A DNA stretch of 64,000 bases. Origin: Sinomonas atrocyanea (GTDB taxonomy: Bacteria; Actinomycetota; Actinomycetes; Actinomycetales; Micrococcaceae). The position numbers and the translations under genes are program-made. The stretch lies in the NCBI RefSeq assembly GCF_030811715.1, contig NZ_JAUSRH010000005.1, positions 62,001 to 126,000 on the forward strand, written 5' to 3'. Below the pieces are notes generated by a model that worked only from the letters and a program-made list of their open reading frames with translations, did not search any database and was not told where the DNA came from. The stretch's first letter is position 1, and each line of letters begins with the position of its first letter. Of the stretch, positions 17,936-25,487 are shown in pieces.

Positions 17936-19180
17936 TTACTTCGCGTTGACGTTCTCGAGCACCACTGCGAGGCCCTGGCCCACGCCGATGCAGATGGCCG
18001 CGACGCCCCACCGCTGGCCGCTGCGCTGGAGCGAGCGGGCGAGCGTGCCGAGGATGCGGCCGCCGGACGCGCCGAGGGGGTGGCCCATCGCGATCGCGCC
18101 GCCGTGCTGGTTGACGATCTCAGGGTCGATCTTCCACGCGTCCACGCAGGCGAGGGACTGGGCGGCGAAGGCCTCGTTGAGTTCGACGGCGCCCACCTCG
18201 TCCCAGCCGATCCCCGCCTTGGCGAGGGCCCGGTTCGCGGCCTCGACGGGCGCGAACCCGAAGTACTGCGGCTCGTTGGCGGCTGCACCGCGGCCGGCGA
18301 TGCGGGCGATCGGCTCCAAGCCGAGCGTGCCCGCGGCGGCCTCGGAGCCGAGCAGCACGGCGGAGGCGCCGTCGGAGAGCGGGGAGGCGTTGCCGGCGGT
18401 GACGGTGCCGCCCGCCGTCGTACCGGAGCGGTCGCCGTTGTCCTTGCGGAACACCGTCTTGAGGCCGCCGAGCTTCTCTGCAGAGGAGCCGGGGCGGATG
18501 CCCTCGTCGCGGGTGAGGTCGGTGCCCGGGACCGGGACCACGAGGTCGTCGTAGAAGCCGGCGTTCCACGCGGCGTCCGCGAGGTTGTGCGAGCGGGCGG
18601 CGAACTCGTCCTGGCGCTCGCGGCCGATCGAGAAGCGCTCGCGCAGCTGCTCGGTCGCCTCGCCGAGGGACACGGTCCACTCGGCGGGCATATTCCTGTT
18701 CACGAGCCGCCAGCCGAGCGTGGTCGAGGCGAGGGTCATGTCCCCGGCCGGGTAGGGCTTCTCGGTCTTGGGCAGGACCCAGGGGGCGCGGGACATCGAC
18801 TCGACGCCGCCCACGAGCATGACGTCGGCGTCGCCCACCTGGATCTGGCGCGAGGCGATCATCGCGGCGTCGAGGGAGGAGCCGCACAGCCGGTTGACGG
18901 TGGTGCCGGGAATCGAGACGGGCAGGCCCGCGAGGAGGGTGGCCATGCGGGCCACGTTGCGGTTCTCCTCGCCGGCGCCGTTGGCGTTGCCGAAGATGAC
19001 CTCGTCGATCGCGCCCCGGCCGTCGGCTCCCTCGAGCGCCTCGGGCGTCAGGCCCGGGGCGCGGTCCACGATCGAGCGGACCATGTGGGCCGCGAGGTCG
19101 TCGGGGCGCACGCCGGCCAGGCCGCTGCCGAACTTGCCGAACGGGGTGCGGATGGCGTCGTAGACGAAGGCTTCAGTCAT
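17936..19180 (-). CDS. pcaF: Beta-ketoadipyl-CoA thiolase
   Basis: A 414-residue thiolase that cleaves beta-ketoadipyl-CoA to succinyl-CoA and acetyl-CoA, the last pathway step. The acyl-carrying cysteine is in LCGSSLDA near residue 91, the histidine in GGAIAMGHPLGASGGR near 363, and the second cysteine in ICIGVGQG near 397; CIGVGQG is characteristic of the PcaF group. Its ATG overlaps the pcaC stop (ATGA). Confidence 0.92.
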   Translation of the reverse strand: MTEAFVYDAIRTPFGKFGSGLAGVRPDDLAAHMVRSIVDRAPGLTPEALEGADGRGAIDEVIFGNANGAGEENRNVARMATLLAGLPVSIPGTTVNRLCGSSLDAAMIASRQIQVGDADVMLVGGVESMSRAPWVLPKTEKPYPAGDMTLASTTLGWRLVNRNMPAEWTVSLGEATEQLRERFSIGRERQDEFAARSHNLADAAWNAGFYDDLVVPVPGTDLTRDEGIRPGSSAEKLGGLKTVFRKDNGDRSGTTAGGTVTAGNASPLSDGASAVLLGSEAAAGTLGLEPIARIAGRGAAANEPQYFGFAPVEAANRALAKAGIGWDEVGAVELNEAFAAQSLACVDAWKIDPEIVNQHGGAIAMGHPLGASGGRILGTLARSLQRSGQRWGVAAICIGVGQGLAVVLENVNAK

Positions 19181-19668
19181 GAGTTCTGGTCCTTGGTTGT
19201 CTGATCTTCATCGATCCCATCGAGGGTCTCGATCGCATCGAGGGTCTTCTGGGCCACCTTGAAGGCGGTGTTGGCCGAGGGGACCCCGCAGTAGATGGCG
19301 CTCTGCAGGATCACCTCCTTGATCTCGTCCCGGGTGAGCCCGTTGCGGAGGGCGGCGCGGACGTGCATCGCGAACTCGTCCCAGTGCCCGTGCGCGATCA
19401 TCGCGGTGAGCACGGCGACCGAGCGCATCTGGCGGCTGAGGCCGGGCCGGGTCCAGATGCCGCCCCAGGCGATGCGGGTGATCATGTTCTGGAACTCGGC
19501 GGTGAACTCCGTGGTGTTGGCGTTGGCCCGGTCCACGTGCTCGTCGGAGAGGACCTCGCGGCGCACGGCCATGCCGCCGTCGTACAGCTCGCGCTGGGTC
19601 GCGTCCGGCTGAACGGCCCCGGCCTGCTCCCGCGGGACCCAGTTCTCACCGACCTGCTGGAGGCTCAT
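19177..19668 (-). CDS. pcaC: 4-carboxymuconolactone decarboxylase
   Basis: A 163-residue AhpD-like/CMD-family protein. It has the family's conserved core GHWDEFAMHVRAALRNGLTRDEIKEVILQSAIYCGVP (residues about 85-122 discontinuously quoted). It converts 4-carboxymuconolactone to beta-ketoadipate enol-lactone. Many actinobacteria fuse this domain to the C terminus of PcaD (PcaL). Here it is a separate gene in the same order, with a four-base ATGA overlap with pcaD. The first 25 residues extend beyond the minimal domain. Confidence 0.9.
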   Translation of the reverse strand: MSLQQVGENWVPREQAGAVQPDATQRELYDGGMAVRREVLSDEHVDRANANTTEFTAEFQNMITRIAWGGIWTRPGLSRQMRSVAVLTAMIAHGHWDEFAMHVRAALRNGLTRDEIKEVILQSAIYCGVPSANTAFKVAQKTLDAIETLDGIDEDQTTKDQNS

Positions 19669-20513
19669 CGCGCCTCCTGCCCGGCCTCGGTGCCGCGCAC
19701 GGGGCGGGCGGCAGCGGCGAAGTGCTTGCGGAGCAGGTCGGCGACGAGCGCCGGGTCCTCGGTGGGGGCGATGTGGGCCACGCCGGGGATCTCGACGGCG
19801 GTGCCGTCCTGGGCGTGCTCGGCCATCCAGCGGGCGTCAGCCATGGGGCAGACGGAGTCGAACTCGCCGGCGACGGCGAGGAACGGGACGGCGATCTCCC
19901 CGAAGCGGTCGCGGACGTCGTAGGCGGCGATGGCGCGGCAGACGGCGGCGTAGCCGAACCGGTCGGCGTCGCGCAGGGTGTGGAGGAGTCGCGAGGACTC
20001 GGTCGGGTGGGAGCCGAGGAACCCGGGGGCGAACCAGATCTCGGCGGAGGCCTGCAGACGGACCGCCGTGCCCTGCTTCGCGACCTGGTCGGCGCGCTCG
20101 GCGTACCCCTCGGCCCCGTTGAAGCGGGCCGACGAGCAGAACATCGCCAGGCTCGCCAGCCGCTCGGGATGCCGCAGGGCCAGTTCCGCGCCCGTCGCCC
20201 CGCCCACCGAGTCGCCGGCGTAGTGGAAGCGGACCGGGTGTCCGTCCTGGGCGGGGATGATCGAGTCGACGAGGGCCACGACCGCGTCCGCGAGCTCGCC
20301 GACGCTGAACTCCGTGTCCGGGTCCGCTGCGGGCGAGATGCCGTGGCCGGGCAGGTCCCAGCCGAGGATGTCGTAGTCGTCGCCGAGGAGGCGCGCGGCG
20401 TCGTCCCACATCACGGTCGAGGTCCCGAGGGAGGGCCCGAGCACCACGAGCTCCTTCTCCCCGAGCTGCTCGCGCGGGCTCAGCCGCACGGCCTTGATCT
20501 TCGGCACGCTCAC
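19665..20513 (-). CDS. pcaD: 3-oxoadipate enol-lactonase
   Basis: A 282-residue alpha/beta hydrolase. The nucleophile elbow GDSVGGATG is near residue 105, an acid is in GEFDSVCP near 230, and the histidine is in PGVAHIAPTEDP near 255. It hydrolyses beta-ketoadipate enol-lactone to beta-ketoadipate. The GTG at 20513 is chosen because AAAGGACGAG lies directly upstream; the in-frame ATG nine codons earlier lacks one. It lies 63 bases after pcaB and overlaps pcaC. Confidence 0.88.
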   Translation of the reverse strand: MSVPKIKAVRLSPREQLGEKELVVLGPSLGTSTVMWDDAARLLGDDYDILGWDLPGHGISPAADPDTEFSVGELADAVVALVDSIIPAQDGHPVRFHYAGDSVGGATGAELALRHPERLASLAMFCSSARFNGAEGYAERADQVAKQGTAVRLQASAEIWFAPGFLGSHPTESSRLLHTLRDADRFGYAAVCRAIAAYDVRDRFGEIAVPFLAVAGEFDSVCPMADARWMAEHAQDGTAVEIPGVAHIAPTEDPALVADLLRKHFAAAARPVRGTEAGQEAR

Positions 20514-20576
20514 GTGCTCGTCCTTTCGGTCGGGTGTCACTGGATGTCACGGTTCAGGGTTCAGCGTGGAGCGGGG

Positions 20577-22070
20577 TCAGGCCCTGTGGAGCTGGCCCCG
20601 CAGCGGTTCGCGGCGCTGGGCCGCGGTGGCTTCGTAGTCGGCGAGGACGCGGTCCACGATCCCGGCGGCGTCGCCGCGGTAGCCCGCCGGGTCGAGCAGC
20701 TCGTCCAGGCGCGCGTCGCTGACCTGGTCCGGGCGCACGACGCCGCGCAGCGCCTCGCGCAGCACCCTCGCCTGCTCGTCGGGGCCGGCGCCGTCCCTGG
20801 CCACGCCGATCGCGGCGTCGACGGCGGACTGGACGCCCTCGCGGCCGCCGTCGGCGACGGGGGCGAGCTCGAGCATGATCCGCTCGCTCGTCAGCAGCGG
20901 CCCGGAGAGCGCAAGGTTGGCGCGCATGCGCTCGGGGAAGACCCGCAGGCCCTCGGCGAGCTCGCGCAGGGCGGCCGCGGCGCCCGAGGCCAGGCGCAGG
21001 AGCGTGCGGAGGGCCGGCCATTCGGTGTGCCAGGCGCCGCCGGTGCGCTCGTCCTCGGACAGGGCCGCGGCGAGCTCGACCTGCGCGGCATGGGCCGGGG
21101 CCTGGAGCGCGGCGGAGCGGATGAGGGTCGAGAGGGCCGGGTTCTGCTTCTGCGGCATCGCCGAGGAGACGCCGCGCCCGGCGGCCAGCGGCTCGCCCAG
21201 CTCCCCGATCTCGGGGCGCGAGAGGAGCATGACGTCGTTGGCCACGTGTCCAGCGGCCGTGCAGGCGGCGGCGAGCGCATGGGCGAGGTCGGTGGCGGGC
21301 CCGCGGAAGGACTGCCACGGCGCGACGGCCGCGTCCAGGCCCGCCCGGCGCGCCCAGTCGGCGGCGAGCGAGGCGGGCTCGGCTCCGAGCGCGACGAGCG
21401 AGGCGTTGGTGCCCGCCGCTCCCCCGCACTGGATCGGGAACCGCAGCGCGGCGAGCCGGTCCTCCGCATGGGCCACGCCCTGGAGCCAGTTGGCGGCCTT
21501 GAGGCCGAAGCTCGAGGGGAGCGAGTGCTGCGCGAGCGTGCGGGCCACCTGCGGGGTGTCCCGGTGCCGCGCCGCGAGGTCCGCGAGGGCGTCGGCGGCC
21601 CCCGCGAGGTCGGCAGAGATGCCCACCACGGCGCGCCGGGCCACGAGCTGCAGTGCCGAGTCGAGCACGTCCTGGCTCGTGAGGCCCTGGTGGACCGCGC
21701 CCTTCCCGGGGCCGTCCGGGTCCGCAGCGGCGACCGCGGCCCGCAGCGCCTTCACGAGGGGGATGACGGGGTTCCCGCCGCCCTGGCCCGCCTCAGCGAG
21801 CGCGGCCGGGCTCAAGGAGGCCGACCGCGTCACCGAGCGGACGGAAGCTCCCGCGCCCTGGCCCGCCAGGCCCGCGGCCTCGAGTGCCTCGGCCCAGCAC
21901 GCCTCGAGGTCGGCCATCGCAGCGACCAACGCGGCGTCACCCGTGGGGACCGCGACGGACGGCGAGGCCCAGACGGGGGCGAGCAGGCCGACGTCGGCCG
22001 GGTCAGGACTGGCCGGGTCAGGACTGGCCGGGCCGGGGGCAGCGGGGCCGGGGGCAGCGGGAACCGTCAT
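20577..22070 (-). CDS. pcaB: 3-carboxy-cis,cis-muconate cycloisomerase
   Basis: A 497-residue member of the fumarase/aspartase superfamily. The signature SSAMPQKQNPALS is near residue 302 and LTSQDVLDSALQ near 130. It closes 3-carboxy-cis,cis-muconate to 4-carboxymuconolactone. It is somewhat longer than typical PcaB because of an N-terminal Ala/Pro/Asp tail encoded by four 15-bp tandem units, so the tail may vary among strains. The start at 22070 lies 20 bases past the pcaG stop. Confidence 0.9.
   Translation of the reverse strand: MTVPAAPGPAAPGPASPDPASPDPADVGLLAPVWASPSVAVPTGDAALVAAMADLEACWAEALEAAGLAGQGAGASVRSVTRSASLSPAALAEAGQGGGNPVIPLVKALRAAVAAADPDGPGKGAVHQGLTSQDVLDSALQLVARRAVVGISADLAGAADALADLAARHRDTPQVARTLAQHSLPSSFGLKAANWLQGVAHAEDRLAALRFPIQCGGAAGTNASLVALGAEPASLAADWARRAGLDAAVAPWQSFRGPATDLAHALAAACTAAGHVANDVMLLSRPEIGELGEPLAAGRGVSSAMPQKQNPALSTLIRSAALQAPAHAAQVELAAALSEDERTGGAWHTEWPALRTLLRLASGAAAALRELAEGLRVFPERMRANLALSGPLLTSERIMLELAPVADGGREGVQSAVDAAIGVARDGAGPDEQARVLREALRGVVRPDQVSDARLDELLDPAGYRGDAAGIVDRVLADYEATAAQRREPLRGQLHRA
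22000..22059 (-). repeat. Four in-frame 15-bp tandem units at the start of pcaB
   Basis: Two copies of GGGTCAGGACTGGCC (22000-22029) are followed by two copies of GGGCCGGGGGCAGCG (22030-22059), read on the plus strand. On the coding strand each unit encodes five residues, AAPGP or ASPDP. The period preserves the frame, so copy number could change without disrupting the enzyme. Confidence 0.9.
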
Positions 22071-22090
22071 CGCTTCTTCCTCGCCCCGGG

Positions 22091-22675
22091 CTAGGCCTGG
22101 CCGTGGAAGTCGAGGAACACGGTCTCGTCCTCGCCCTGCAGCCGGATGTCCCAGTGGAGCGAGCCGTCGGCGAGGCGCTCGGCGATGAGCGTCTTGCGGC
22201 GGGCGGGCTCGAGGGCGGACAGGACGGGATCGTTCGCGAGGGCCTCGGTGTCCTCGGGCAGGTACACGCGGGTGAACAGGCGGTTCAGCAGGCCGCGGGC
22301 CAGCACGGTCACGGCGATGAACGGGGCCTTGCCCGGCTCGGTCGGGCCCGGGTTGACGGTCGTGAAGACGTACTTGCCCGTGTTGCCCACCGCGACGCGG
22401 CCCCAGCCGGTGAAGGTGCGGCCGTCGCGGACCAGCGAGCCGGTCTCGGCGACCACGTTGCCCTTGGCGTCGGCCTGCCAGATCTCCAGCAGGGCGTCCG
22501 GGATCGGGTCGCCGTGGCCGTCCAGCACCGTTCCGTGCAGTGCGACGCTGTCCGGGGAGCCGGGTGGGACGAGCTCGCCGCCCTTCTCGAACGGCAGCGC
22601 GAACCCGTAGAACGGGCCGATGGTCTGCGCGGGGGTTGCCGTCAGGTCTCGGGAAGTGCTGGTCTCAGTGCTCAT
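22091..22675 (-). CDS. pcaG: Protocatechuate 3,4-dioxygenase, alpha subunit
   Basis: A 194-residue intradiol dioxygenase subunit of the alpha class, which forms the active site with PcaH but lacks the full iron ligand set. Visible are TIGPFYGFALPF near the N terminus, the LEIWQADAKG beta-strand segment near 70 and the C-terminal WDIRLQGEDETVFLDF. Its ATG overlaps the 3' end of pcaH by eleven bases, so the two subunits are translationally coupled. Confidence 0.93.
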   Translation of the reverse strand: MSTETSTSRDLTATPAQTIGPFYGFALPFEKGGELVPPGSPDSVALHGTVLDGHGDPIPDALLEIWQADAKGNVVAETGSLVRDGRTFTGWGRVAVGNTGKYVFTTVNPGPTEPGKAPFIAVTVLARGLLNRLFTRVYLPEDTEALANDPVLSALEPARRKTLIAERLADGSLHWDIRLQGEDETVFLDFHGQA

Positions 22676-23483
22676 CGTCGCCCTGCTCTCCGTAGGCTTC
22701 GTTCTCGGTCCAAGTGCGCTTCGGGCCGGTGAGCACGATGTCCCACTCGTAGCCGAGCGCCCACTCGGGCGAGGTCAGGTCATGGTTGTACTTCGCGATG
22801 AGGCGGTCGCGGGCGTCCTGGTCCACGATCGACTGATAGATCGGGTCGAGCGGGAACAGCTGGTCGCCGGGGAAGTACATCTGGGTGACCATGCGCTGCG
22901 TGAACTCCGTGCCGAAGAGGCTGAAGTGGATGTGAGCGGGGCGCCATGCGTTGAGGTGGTTCTTCCACGGGTAGGGGCCGGGCTTGATGGTGAGGAACTC
23001 GTAGGAGCCGTCGGGCCCGGTGATGCAGCGGCCCACGCCCGTGAAGTTCGGGTCGATGGGGGCCGGATGCTGGTCGCGCTTGTGGATGTAGCGGCCGGCC
23101 GAATTGGCCTGCCAGATCTCGACGAGCTGGCCTGCGACGGGGCGGCCGGCGCCGTCGAGCACCTTGCCGCGCAGCACCATGCGCTCGCCGAGCGGCTCGC
23201 CGTTGTGCTGGATGGTCAGGTTGGACTCGAGCGCGTGCACGTCCTGGTGGCCGAACGCCGGGCTGTAGAGCTCGATCGTCTCGGGGTCGGCGTGGTGCAG
23301 GCTCTTGGTGGGGTGCCGCAGGATCGAGCTGCGGTACGGGGCGTAGTCGACGCGCGGCTGCGTCTCGGCGGCGGCGCCTGCAGCCCGCCCGGCCTTGTAG
23401 GACTCCTCGATGTCCCGGATCTCCTGGCTGACGATCGCCTGATTGTCAGCCGCGGCGTCCGACGACTTGACGGGCTCGCCCAT
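22665..23483 (-). CDS. pcaH: Protocatechuate 3,4-dioxygenase, beta subunit
   Basis: The iron-bearing subunit, 272 residues. It opens the ring of protocatechuate between the hydroxyls to give 3-carboxy-cis,cis-muconate. The ligand-bearing region is visible: GRYIHKRDQH (tyrosine), GPYPW (tyrosine) and RPAHIHFSLFG (two histidines), around residues 140-195. The ATG at 23483 has GAGGAGAG just upstream; the longer open frame upstream covers the promoter and is rejected. It is the first gene of the nine-gene pca operon. Confidence 0.93.
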   Translation of the reverse strand: MGEPVKSSDAAADNQAIVSQEIRDIEESYKAGRAAGAAAETQPRVDYAPYRSSILRHPTKSLHHADPETIELYSPAFGHQDVHALESNLTIQHNGEPLGERMVLRGKVLDGAGRPVAGQLVEIWQANSAGRYIHKRDQHPAPIDPNFTGVGRCITGPDGSYEFLTIKPGPYPWKNHLNAWRPAHIHFSLFGTEFTQRMVTQMYFPGDQLFPLDPIYQSIVDQDARDRLIAKYNHDLTSPEWALGYEWDIVLTGPKRTWTENEAYGEQGDDEH

Positions 23484-23559
23484 GGGCTCTCCTCCTCTAG
23501 CTTCCTTGCAGAGTCGTTTCTCAGCAGAGTGCCCCGCGCTTCGCCTGGCATCCTGCTTC

Positions 23560-23589
23560 AGGGTAGCGCGATGTTCGCATCCTGTACAA
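23560..23589 (-). promoter_or_regulatory. Probable promoter of the pca operon
   Basis: On the minus strand TTGTAC (rc of 23584-23589) and TACCCT (rc of 23560-23565) are separated by 18 bases and point at pcaH, about 75 bases upstream of its ATG. The -10 fits TANNNT. The palindromic operator lies immediately upstream of the -35, and a third half-site lies in the spacer. Confidence 0.55.
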
Positions 23590-23606
23590 GTGTTCGTCAT
23601 GCGAAC
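23573..23606. promoter_or_regulatory. IclR-type operator upstream of pcaH
   Basis: A 15-bp palindrome, GTTCG-TCATG-CGAAC, occupies 23592-23606. A third half-site, GTTCGCATCC, lies at 23573-23582 in direct orientation, 19 bases from the first half. PobR and PcaU of Acinetobacter bind three 10-bp repeats arranged as a palindrome plus a direct repeat with a GTTCG core. The match in core sequence and geometry is close. The candidate binder is the IclR protein encoded at the end of the operon. Confidence 0.7.
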
Positions 23607-23739
23607 AAAAGGAAGTGCCGAGACCGTGCGAGGCTGTCCTGCCAATGTAGGTCCGGGCGGCCAGTGTGATCTATAGAACTTCCGATCAACGGAAGAAGCT
23701 GAGTGCTGCTGGAGACCTCGCTCGTTTCACCGCGCCCCG

Positions 23740-23758
23740 CTGCGGGTAGTCCCCGCAG
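23740..23758. repeat. Hairpin abutting the DMT transporter start
   Basis: Perfect 7-bp arms CTGCGGG and CCCGCAG around a five-base loop end directly before the ATG at 23759. A second inverted repeat, CTTCCG-ATCAA-CGGAAG, lies at 23679-23695. Together they could limit translation or serve as operators. No Shine-Dalgarno is visible between the hairpin and the start. Confidence 0.55.
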
Positions 23759-24679
23759 ATGCTGATGGCAGCCGTGGCTGCGGGCCACGCGGCGAAGGTC
23801 TTCTCCTCGACCCACTGGTTCGGGATTCCCATCGCACTGCTCGGCGCCGTCTTCCTCGCGTTCGGAACCATCTTCCAGGGCCGCGGCGTCGGGGCGCACG
23901 GAATGCGGGAGACGAGCCTGCGGGCCCTCGTGCGCAGGCCGGTCTGGCTCGGCGGGACCACGATGCTCGGCGCGGCCGTGCTGCTGCAGCTCGCGGCCCT
24001 CCGGTTCTCCCCCCTCATGGTGGTCCAGCCCATCGGCGCCGCGGCGCTCGTGGTGACCGCGCTCGTCAACGCGCGTGCGGCCAACCGGCCGCCAGGCCGG
24101 CGGCAGGCGGCGGCGATCCTCCTCAGCGTCGCCGGCATCGCGACCTTCGTCGCCGTGGCCTCGACCTCGGCCCAGGACGTCGAGATCAGCGATCAGCACC
24201 TGCGCACGATCCTGATCCTCCTCGCGGTGGCCGTCGCCGCGGGACTGCTCGTCGGTGCCCGCAACCGCCAGCATCCCAGCGCCACCCTGTCCACGGGCGC
24301 GGCCGGCGTGCTCTACGGGTTCGTCGCTACCCTCGTGAAGGCCGTGATCGGCCGTCTCGAGCAGGGAGACTTCGCGTGGCTCTCCCTTGTGGGAGTGGCG
24401 GGGCTCGGCGTGGCCGTCGTGGTCGGTGCCCGGCTCGTCCAGAAGGCGCACGCCGGCGGCAGCGACGAGCTCGTCGTGGCCGGCCTGACCGTCGTGGACC
24501 CGATGACCGCCGTAGGCCTCGGCATCGCGGTCCTCGGCGAGGCCGACGCCGCCCCTCCGGCCGCCTTCGCGGGCTTCCTCGCCGCCGGGGCCGCCGCGGT
24601 GGTCGGCGTGTGGCTGCTGGCGAGGGCCCACGGCCAGGACCAGCCCACGGTCCCGGGCAGCCGGACGAGGAAGGGATGA
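23759..24679 (+). CDS. DMT-superfamily integral membrane transporter
   Basis: A 306-residue membrane protein with about nine or ten hydrophobic segments in the drug/metabolite (EamA/NIPA-like) pattern. Examples are GIPIALLGAVFLAFGTIF near 23, PLMVVQPIGAAALVVTALV near 88 and DPMTAVGLGIAVLGE near 250. The C-terminal 20 residues are polar. The ATG at 23759 or the one six bases later may be used. It is divergent from the pca operon, so a shared regulator is possible, and export of an aromatic acid could be imagined, but nothing in the sequence shows the substrate. Confidence 0.75.
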   Translation: MLMAAVAAGHAAKVFSSTHWFGIPIALLGAVFLAFGTIFQGRGVGAHGMRETSLRALVRRPVWLGGTTMLGAAVLLQLAALRFSPLMVVQPIGAAALVVTALVNARAANRPPGRRQAAAILLSVAGIATFVAVASTSAQDVEISDQHLRTILILLAVAVAAGLLVGARNRQHPSATLSTGAAGVLYGFVATLVKAVIGRLEQGDFAWLSLVGVAGLGVAVVVGARLVQKAHAGGSDELVVAGLTVVDPMTAVGLGIAVLGEADAAPPAAFAGFLAAGAAAVVGVWLLARAHGQDQPTVPGSRTRKG

Positions 24680-24801
24680 GCACGGGCACCGTGTCCGGGC
24701 AAGGGGTGAGGCGCTACCCCGCCCGAAAACTCCGGAAATGCCCCGCCGAGAACCCGGGTCATCGCCGCGGGCCGGCCGCCGGAAGGCGCCCGCAGACAGA
24801 A

Positions 24802-24835
24802 AACGACCCGGCGGCCGAGAGGCCACCGGGTCGTT
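24802..24835. terminator. Strong hairpin terminator between convergent genes
   Basis: Ten-base arms AACGACCCGG (24802-24811) and CCGGGTCGTT (24826-24835) with an inner GGCC/GGCC pair. On the minus strand the stem is followed by TTTTCTG, so it best fits an intrinsic terminator for the LAETG-protein gene. It also stops the convergent DMT transcript. Confidence 0.85.
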
Positions 24836-24848
24836 CCGCGTCAGGAAA

Positions 24849-25409
24849 TCAGGCGCGGCGCTGCTTGCGCACGAAGCCCAGGGTCGCGACGATCGCGACG
24901 CCGAGGACGAGGGCGCCGGCACCGATCCAGACCATGAGCATCGGGAGCGAGGCACCCGTCTCGGCCAGGGCGGCGCCACCGGCGTTGCCCATCGAGGCGC
25001 TCGTGCCGGTGTTGGCAACGGCGGCCGGGACAACCGTGATGGTGGCCGTGCCGATGTTGCCCGAGGTGAGGCCCTTGGCGGTCAGGGTGTAGGTGCCCGA
25101 GGCGTCAGCCGGAAGGGTGACATTGAAGGACACGGCACCGGTCGCGGAGGCCTGCTTGGTGAACTGGGTGGTGACGGCAGCCTTCACCACCGAGAGGGTC
25201 ACCGGCGTGTTCCCGCTCACGGAGGCGCTGACCTCCTCGTTCGGGGCGAAGGAGCCAGCGGCGAAGTTGACGGTCACCGTGCCACCGGGCGTCGCATCGC
25301 CTGCGACGGTGATGTTGTTGCTCACAACATAGGCGGCGTTGGCGGCGGACGGCGCAGCAACCAGCGCCGCGAAGGCGACGGCTAGGACTGCGAGGGCTTT
25401 CTTCAGCAT
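24849..25409 (-). CDS. Secreted Ig-like protein with LAETG sortase signal
   Basis: A 186-residue surface protein. A signal peptide (about residues 1-26, cleaved after ANA) is followed by an Ala/Thr/Val-rich beta-sandwich-like domain, then LAETG near 148, a hydrophobic stretch and the basic tail RKQRRA. LAxTG is the recognition motif of class E sortases, one of which is encoded at 29043-29846. The ATG at 25409 is preferred over the GTG three bases upstream because GGGGGAG then lies eight bases before it. Expected location: covalently attached to peptidoglycan. No adhesin or enzyme motif was recognised. Confidence 0.85.
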   Translation of the reverse strand: MLKKALAVLAVAFAALVAAPSAANAAYVVSNNITVAGDATPGGTVTVNFAAGSFAPNEEVSASVSGNTPVTLSVVKAAVTTQFTKQASATGAVSFNVTLPADASGTYTLTAKGLTSGNIGTATITVVPAAVANTGTSASMGNAGGAALAETGASLPMLMVWIGAGALVLGVAIVATLGFVRKQRRA

Positions 25410-25487
25410 CACGAGGCTCCCCCAGAAGGATTGATAGTTAACAGTCAGTTCTGCAACCGCCCGCGACTAAGGCGCTACACGGACACG

